Below, one piece after another: positions 59,385-64,000 of a stretch of DNA of 64,000 nt. Below the pieces are notes generated by a model. The model saw nothing but the letters and a program-made list of their open reading frames with translations, had not been told where the DNA came from and ran no database searches. The number at the start of each line of letters is the position of its first letter. The first letter of the stretch is position 1. The translations under genes were made by a program, and so were the position numbers. The DNA is from Leucobacter rhizosphaerae (GTDB taxonomy: Bacteria; Actinomycetota; Actinomycetes; Actinomycetales; Microbacteriaceae), in contig NZ_CP095043.1 of the NCBI RefSeq assembly GCF_022919175.1, positions 1,116,001 through 1,180,000 on the forward strand. Direction: 5' to 3'.

Positions 59385-60833
59385 CTACGCGACGAGGTCA
59401 CCGTCGGGAACGTCCAGCCCGAGCAGGGCGTTCTCGACGACCTCCATCAGCGCGGGGTGCACCCAGTACTGCCCCCGGGCGAAGGTGCGGGCATCGATCC
59501 CGAAGCTCATCGCGGTGATGAGCGGCTGAATCAGGTTCGAGGCCTGATAGCCGAGGATGTGGGCGCCGAGGATTCGGCCGTCGCGCCGGTCGGCGACGAC
59601 CTTGCAGACGCCGGAGTCGTCGGCCATCGCCCAGCCGTAGGCCGTGTCGCCGTAGTGCTGCAGCTTCGTGGTCACGTGCTCCGCACCGAACTGCTCGGCC
59701 GCCTGGGACTCGGTGAGCCCGACCTGGGCGAGCTCCGGGTACGCGAAGACGGCAGCGGGGACCGCGTCCTGCCGCGAGGTCCGCAGGTCGTCCGGGTGCT
59801 CGAGGTTGTGGGCGACGATCCGGGCCTCGTGGTTCGCGACGTGCTTGAGCTGGTGCGAGGACGAAATGTCGCCGAGCGCGTAGAGCCCCGGCACCGGGAG
59901 ACCGCCCGCGAGCACGCGCTGGAACGCGTCGACGACGATCCGGCCGTCGTCGTGCAGGTCGATACCGGCGGCCGCGGCGCCGACCAGATCGGAGTTGGGT
60001 CGGCGCCCGATCGCGACGAGCACCACGTCGGCGTCCCACCGCTCGACGCCGTCGGGTCCGTCGAGCTCGGCCGTGACCCCGCCGTCCTCCGCCGGCACCA
60101 CGGCCCGCAGGGTGCGCCCGCGCCGCAGCTCCCAGTGCCGCTCCGCCTCGGCCGTGAACCGCTCGGAGAGCTCGTGATCCAGCGCCCGCATGAGCTGATC
60201 GCCGCGGATCACCTGCACCACTTCAGCGCCCAGCCCGGAGAAGATGCCCGAGAACTCACTGGCGATGTACCCGCCCCCGACCACGAGCACACGCGCGGGC
60301 AGCTCGTCGAGTCGCATGATCGTGTCCGAGGTGTGCACCTGGGGCAGGTCGCCACCCGGCACATCGAGGCGCTCGGCGCGGGACCCCGCGGCGATCACCA
60401 GCTGCGTCGCCTCGATCCGGGTCCCGTCGGCGGCGACGAGCGTGTGCGCCCCCGACGTGTCGCCCGCGGACCGGAGCCGCTCGACGCGCACCTCCTGCGA
60501 GACCAGATCGACGTTGTCGAGCTCGACGGCGCGGTAGTGCTCCCCCGCCGCCGAGATCGCGTCGATCCGCGAGAAGATGCGATCCCGCATGCCCGGCCAG
60601 TCCACGGCTTCGGTGCGCAGAGTCACATCGACCCGCGCCGCCTCCTCGCCGGAGCGGGCGAGGGTCGCCGGCCGCACGTACATCTTCGTGGGGATGCACC
60701 CCACGTTGAGGCACGTGCCGCCGAACACGCCGCGCTCCGCGATCACCACGCGCCGGTCGTCCCAGAACGGGGTGATGAGGGAGTTTCCGGATCCGGAGCC
60801 GATGATCGCGAGGTCTGCTGTGCGGGTCGTCAT
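59385..60833 (-). CDS. mtr: Mycothione reductase
   Basis: The 482-residue flavoprotein reduces mycothiol disulfide with NADPH and so keeps the mycothiol pool reduced. It has the FAD-binding start DLAIIGSGSGN, the redox-active disulfide GGTCLNVGCIPTKM (C41, C46), the NADPH site VLVVGGGYIASEFSG, the second FAD motif LYALGDIS and the C-terminal acid-base His in WVHPALMEVVENALLG. The ATG at 60833 is chosen over the ATG three codons upstream because TAGGAT lies 7 bases before it. It is convergent with the beta-helix lipoprotein gene. Confidence 0.95.
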   Translation of the reverse strand: MTTRTADLAIIGSGSGNSLITPFWDDRRVVIAERGVFGGTCLNVGCIPTKMYVRPATLARSGEEAARVDVTLRTEAVDWPGMRDRIFSRIDAISAAGEHYRAVELDNVDLVSQEVRVERLRSAGDTSGAHTLVAADGTRIEATQLVIAAGSRAERLDVPGGDLPQVHTSDTIMRLDELPARVLVVGGGYIASEFSGIFSGLGAEVVQVIRGDQLMRALDHELSERFTAEAERHWELRRGRTLRAVVPAEDGGVTAELDGPDGVERWDADVVLVAIGRRPNSDLVGAAAAGIDLHDDGRIVVDAFQRVLAGGLPVPGLYALGDISSSHQLKHVANHEARIVAHNLEHPDDLRTSRQDAVPAAVFAYPELAQVGLTESQAAEQFGAEHVTTKLQHYGDTAYGWAMADDSGVCKVVADRRDGRILGAHILGYQASNLIQPLITAMSFGIDARTFARGQYWVHPALMEVVENALLGLDVPDGDLVA

Positions 60834-60840
60834 GTCGCCC

Positions 60841-60846
60841 ATCCTA
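60841..60846 (-). promoter_or_regulatory. Putative -10 box of mtr (leaderless)
   Basis: TAGGAT on the minus strand is followed by seven bases and the ATG at 60833. The same bases could act as AGGA ribosome binding site. Confidence 0.4.
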
Positions 60847-60874
60847 GGGCGATGACGGTCGCTTCGAACCGCGA

Positions 60875-61807
60875 TCAGTCGAGCGGGTGGTCAGCCAGCC
60901 AGTCGCGCGCGATCTCCTCGGCCGACACCTCGTCGTTCACACTGCGCGCGTTCATCTCGAGCAGGTCCTCCGCGGTCATGGTCGTACTCACCTGATCGAT
61001 GATCTTGGCCGCGCCGTCATCGAGGCGGTCGCTCGCGAGCGGCACGACGTGCGAGGCCAGGAAGATGCCCTCGGAATCCTCCAGCGACACGAGGTCGTTG
61101 TCGCTCACCGACGGATCGGCCGTGTAGATGATCGCGAGCTGGATGTCGCCGTCCTGCAGCGCCTTCACCGTGAGGGGGCCGCCGCCGTCCTCGATCGGTG
61201 TGAACGCGACGCCCTCGATGCCGTAGACCTCCGCGAGTCCGGCGGGGCCGTAGGGGCGGGTCTCCGACTCGGAGTTCGAGCCGATCGTGAGCGGCACCGT
61301 CACCTTCGTGAGATCGGAGATGTCGGTGAGGCCCCACTCGTCGGCGAAGGCCTGGGTCACGGTGTAGGAGTCCTGGTCGGTCGCGTCCGACTGCTCGAGC
61401 ACCCGCAGACCGTCCGGGGTGGCGCCGGCGAGCTCGTCGTAGACCTCGTCGGTCTGGCGCGCCTCGGTGTCGGGCACCCAGTACTGCAGCAGGTTGCCCG
61501 TGTACTCCGGGAAGAGGTCGATGGCGCCGGCCTCGATCTCGGGGAGGTAGACCTCGCGCTGCCCGATCCGGTACTGCCGATCCACCTCGTAGTCGTTGGC
61601 CTCGAGCGCCTGCGCGTAGATCTCGGCGATGATCTCGTTCGAGTAGTAGTCCTGCGAACCGATCACGATGGCGTCGCCGCCCGCGGTGCTCTCCCCTCCG
61701 GCGTCGAGGGGATCCGCGCTCGCGCACCCGGTGATCGCGAGGGCGAGTGCGCCGACCAGTGCGGTCGCGGCCGTCAGGCCGGTTCGACGTGAGTGGTGAC
61801 GATGCAT
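60875..61807 (-). CDS. Osmoprotectant ABC transporter, substrate-binding lipoprotein
   Basis: The 310-residue product has a lipoprotein signal (hydrophobic stretch then LAITGC, Cys at residue 28) and the OpuBC/ProX fold of glycine betaine/choline/carnitine-binding proteins: IVIGSQDYYSNEIIAEIYAQ, FPEYTGNLLQYW and VVPLASDRL. Aromatic residues of the betaine cage are plausible in DYYS and YTG. It is the last gene of an ATPase-permease-permease-binding protein operon, the opuC-type order. Confidence 0.92.
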   Translation of the reverse strand: MHRHHSRRTGLTAATALVGALALAITGCASADPLDAGGESTAGGDAIVIGSQDYYSNEIIAEIYAQALEANDYEVDRQYRIGQREVYLPEIEAGAIDLFPEYTGNLLQYWVPDTEARQTDEVYDELAGATPDGLRVLEQSDATDQDSYTVTQAFADEWGLTDISDLTKVTVPLTIGSNSESETRPYGPAGLAEVYGIEGVAFTPIEDGGGPLTVKALQDGDIQLAIIYTADPSVSDNDLVSLEDSEGIFLASHVVPLASDRLDDGAAKIIDQVSTTMTAEDLLEMNARSVNDEVSAEEIARDWLADHPLD

Positions 61808-61835
61808 GGTGCAGTCCTTCCGGTTGGGGTGGGAT

Positions 61836-62567
61836 TCACTGAGAAGTCTGGGGCGCGGCCGCGGTGCGGGTGCGCGACGCGGCGCGGGATCGGCGGGCGG
61901 GTGGCCGCTCGCCGCCGAACCGCCGCTGGGCGGCGCGCTGGCACTGGGCGAGGGCGACCTCGAGCACGATCGTGAGCAGCACCACGAGCAGGGCACCGCC
62001 GAGCATCTGCGGGTAGTCCCGCGACTTGAGACCCGCGAAGAGGTACCGGCCGAGGCCGAAGTCGGCCGTGTACGCCGCCAGCGTCGCGGTGGACACAACC
62101 TGCAGCGTGGCCGCTCGGATGCCGCCGACGAGCACCGGGAGGGCCAGCGGGAGTTCGACGCGCAGCACGACCTGGCGGGGGCTGAACCCTACGGCCTTCG
62201 CGGCCGCCGGGACCGACGGGTCGATGGCCTGCACTCCGGCGTAGGCGCCCGCGAGCAGCGACGGGATCGCGAGGATGATGAGGGCGAGCATCGGTGCGGT
62301 GAGGCCGATGCCGAGGGCGAGCCCGAAGAGGGTCAGGAGCCCGAGCGTGGGCAGCGCACGGGCCGCCCCGCTCAGGCCGCCGACGAGGCCGGCGCCCCGG
62401 CGGGTGTGCCCGATGAGCACGCCCGCGGGGAGCGCGATCACGCCGGCGATGAGCATCGTCGCCCCCGTGATCGCGAGGTGCTGCAGCAGCCGCGTCGGGA
62501 TCCCGCCGGGCCCGGACCACTGCGCCGGATCGAGCAGCCAGGCGATGGCGTCGGCGAAGAGGTTCAT
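61836..62567 (-). CDS. Osmoprotectant ABC transporter, permease 2
   Basis: A 243-residue permease with about six membrane spans and the ABC contact loop in AKAVGFSPRQVVLRVELPLALP, the EAA-type motif. The cytoplasmic C-terminus is Arg-rich. Its ATG overlaps the stop of the other permease gene (ATGA 62564-62567). An open frame upstream of this ATG lies inside the other permease and is not real. Confidence 0.92.
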   Translation of the reverse strand: MNLFADAIAWLLDPAQWSGPGGIPTRLLQHLAITGATMLIAGVIALPAGVLIGHTRRGAGLVGGLSGAARALPTLGLLTLFGLALGIGLTAPMLALIILAIPSLLAGAYAGVQAIDPSVPAAAKAVGFSPRQVVLRVELPLALPVLVGGIRAATLQVVSTATLAAYTADFGLGRYLFAGLKSRDYPQMLGGALLVVLLTIVLEVALAQCQRAAQRRFGGERPPARRSRAASRTRTAAAPQTSQ

Positions 62568-63226
62568 GCCGCGCCTCCCCTCGCGAGGGTCGACTGCCGC
62601 CGGGTCCACGGAGTGAGCAGTCGCCCGATCCCGAGCACGAGCCCGTCGAGGATCACCGCGAGCAGCACGGTGGCGATCACGCCGGTCCATACCTCACCCG
62701 CGATGCCGCGCTGGAAGCCGTCGGTCAGGAGCGAGCCGAGGCTCGGGACCCCGATCAGGGCGCCGATGGTGACGAGGCTGATCGTGGACACGGTGACCAC
62801 ACGAACCCCCGAGATCAGCACCGGGATCGCGAGCGGGAGGTCGACGCGCCAGAAGAGGCCGGCTCGGGAGGTGCCCACCGCGATGGCCGCGTCGCGCAGC
62901 GTCGGGTCCACGGACGCGAAGGCGTCGGCGGCCGTGCGCACGAGCAGGGCGACACCGTAGATGGTGAGCGCCGCCACCATGTTCTGCCAGGATCTCAGCG
63001 GGACGCCGATGAGTGCCGGGATGATGATGAGCAGCGGGAGCGCGGGGATGGCGTAGGCCAGCGTGGCGACCGACAGCAGGGGGCCGCCGAACCGCGGACG
63101 TCGGAACGCGAGCCGTCCGATCGGGACGGCGATCAGCAGCGCCAGCAGGATCGCGGGCAGGCTGAGCACCAGGTGGGCGACCGTGAGCTCCCACACCTGC
63201 TGCCAATTGCCGAGCAGCCACTTCAC
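62564..63226 (-). CDS. Osmoprotectant ABC transporter, permease 1
   Basis: A 220-residue permease with six hydrophobic segments. The ABC contact loop is in RDAAIAVGTSRAGLFWRVDL and the PLAIPVLISGVRVVTV region is typical of OpuCB/ProW proteins. Start is GTG 63226, overlapping the ATPase stop (GTGA). Confidence 0.92.
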   Translation of the reverse strand: MKWLLGNWQQVWELTVAHLVLSLPAILLALLIAVPIGRLAFRRPRFGGPLLSVATLAYAIPALPLLIIIPALIGVPLRSWQNMVAALTIYGVALLVRTAADAFASVDPTLRDAAIAVGTSRAGLFWRVDLPLAIPVLISGVRVVTVSTISLVTIGALIGVPSLGSLLTDGFQRGIAGEVWTGVIATVLLAVILDGLVLGIGRLLTPWTRRQSTLARGGAA

Positions 63227-64000
63227 CGGTTCAGTACTCCCACCGGGCGGCCGTCGCCGTCGACCACGAGCTGCCGTCCCTCGACCTCGACGGTCTCGAG
63301 CGTCCGCTCCGCGCGATCGGCCCCGACGAAGTCGCGCACGAAGTCGTCCGCGGGATGCGCCAGGATGTCGGCCGGGGTACCGCGCTGCGCGATCCGGCCG
63401 CCCTCGCTCAGCACGATGACCTCGTCACCGAGCAGGAACGCCTCCTCGATGTCGTGCGTGACGAAGACGATCGTCTTGCCGAGCTCGGACTGCAACCGGA
63501 GGAGCTCCTGCTGCAGCTCGCGGCGCACGATGGGGTCGACGGCCCCGAACGGCTCGTCCATGAGCAGGATGTTGGGGTCGGCGGCGAGCGCGCGGGCAAC
63601 GCCGACTCGCTGCTGCTGCCCACCCGAGAGCTGCGACGGATACCGGTCGCCGAGTGCGGGATCGAGCCCCACACGCTCGAGGAGCTCCCGCGCGTCGGCT
63701 CGCGCCGCACCGCGCTGCGTGCCGCGGAGCACCGGCACCGTGGCGACGTTGTCGAGCACCGTGCGGTGCGGCAGGAGTCCGCCGTGCTGCAGGACGTAGC
63801 CGATCGACCGTCGCAGTTCGACGGGGTTCCGGTTGCGAATGTCCTCCCCGTCGATGCACACCCGTCCGTCGCTCGGATCGACCATCCGGTTGATCATGCG
63901 CAGCAGCGTCGTCTTCCCCGATCCCGAGGATCCGACGAGCACGACGGTGCGGTGGGACGGGATGACGCAGGAGAAGTCCCCCACGGCCTCTGCTCCGCCC
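63223..64000 (-). CDS. Osmoprotectant ABC transporter, ATP-binding protein (5' end outside window)
   Basis: The visible part is at least 253 residues and the frame stays open to the window end, so the true start lies outside. Walker A GSSGSGKTTLLR, Q-loop VLQHGGLLPH, signature LSGGQQQRVG, Walker B ILLMDEPFGAVD and the H-loop THDIEEAF are complete. The C-terminal part after residue about 220 is a short regulatory extension instead of the two CBS domains found in OpuCA/ProV of some bacteria. It probably energises the two permeases downstream. Confidence 0.93.
   Translation of the reverse strand, partial: GGAEAVGDFSCVIPSHRTVVLVGSSGSGKTTLLRMINRMVDPSDGRVCIDGEDIRNRNPVELRRSIGYVLQHGGLLPHRTVLDNVATVPVLRGTQRGAARADARELLERVGLDPALGDRYPSQLSGGQQQRVGVARALAADPNILLMDEPFGAVDPIVRRELQQELLRLQSELGKTIVFVTHDIEEAFLLGDEVIVLSEGGRIAQRGTPADILAHPADDFVRDFVGADRAERTLETVEVEGRQLVVDGDGRPVGVLNR

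Overview
The window is a GC-rich (roughly two thirds G+C) stretch of an actinobacterial chromosome. Mycothione reductase, the gene orders acpS-alr-tsaE-tsaB-rimI-tsaD and rplM-rpsI-glmM, short -10 boxes placed directly in front of start codons, and the N- and C-terminal low-complexity tails on several ribosomal proteins all point to the order Micrococcales, most likely family Microbacteriaceae (Leucobacter-like; the genus is my inference). No plasmid, phage, IS element, tRNA, rRNA or CRISPR array was seen. Most of the window is core chromosome.

Layout. 1-1.2 kb: the end of a THUMP-like methyltransferase-related gene and a small membrane protein. 1.4-7.6 kb, minus strand: glmS followed by acpS, alr, tsaE, tsaB, rimI and tsaD, the last six joined by 4-base stop/start overlaps (cell-wall amino-sugar and D-alanine supply, fatty-acid carrier activation, tRNA t6A synthesis). 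7.6-12.5 kb: coaA, a DUF3995 protein, rplM-rpsI-glmM and truA. 12.7-14.6 kb: a membrane acyltransferase with an SGNH domain. 14.7-17.9 kb: infA-rpmJ-rpsM-rpsK-rpoA-rplQ. 17.9-21.6 kb: secY-adk-map and a secreted polysaccharide deacetylase-like lipoprotein. 21.8-31.2 kb: an unbroken S10+spc ribosomal operon from rpsJ to rplO, closed by a true U-tract terminator before secY. 31.5-34.4 kb: a sugar-nucleotide 4,6-dehydratase and a WecA/WbpL-type initiating glycosyl-phosphate transferase. 34.6 kb: an orphan MT0933-like antitoxin. 35-39.4 kb: the str operon rpsL-rpsG-fusA-tuf. 39.7-41.8 kb: three uncharacterised genes. 41.9-49.4 kb: rpoB-rpoC. 49.6-64 kb: the accessory part, with a PAP2 phosphatase, a divergent VOC dioxygenase/MarR pair, a glutaredoxin/spermidine-synthase-like/SprT group, two Nudix-type proteins, a nitrilase-family amidase, TfoX-N, a three-gene DUF4956/VTC/beta-helix lipoprotein operon, mycothione reductase and an osmoprotectant ABC transporter cut by the window end.

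Points that stand out. (1) The DUF4956-VTC-carbohydrate-binding lipoprotein operon at 56.2-59.4 kb looks like a dedicated but functionally undescribed envelope system. (2) An 80-base element at 55.57-55.65 kb carries two perfect 12-bp inverted repeats that are interleaved (A-B-A'-B'), the geometry of a pseudoknot. (3) RpoB has Asn instead of His at the rifampicin-pocket position equal to E. coli H526. (4) A -10-like TANNNT or related hexamer sits exactly 6 or 7 bases before the start codon of many stand-alone genes, suggesting widespread leaderless mRNAs, whereas the ribosomal and polymerase operons have long leaders. (5) U-tract-free hairpins occupy nearly every sizeable gap inside the ribosomal and RNA polymerase operons.
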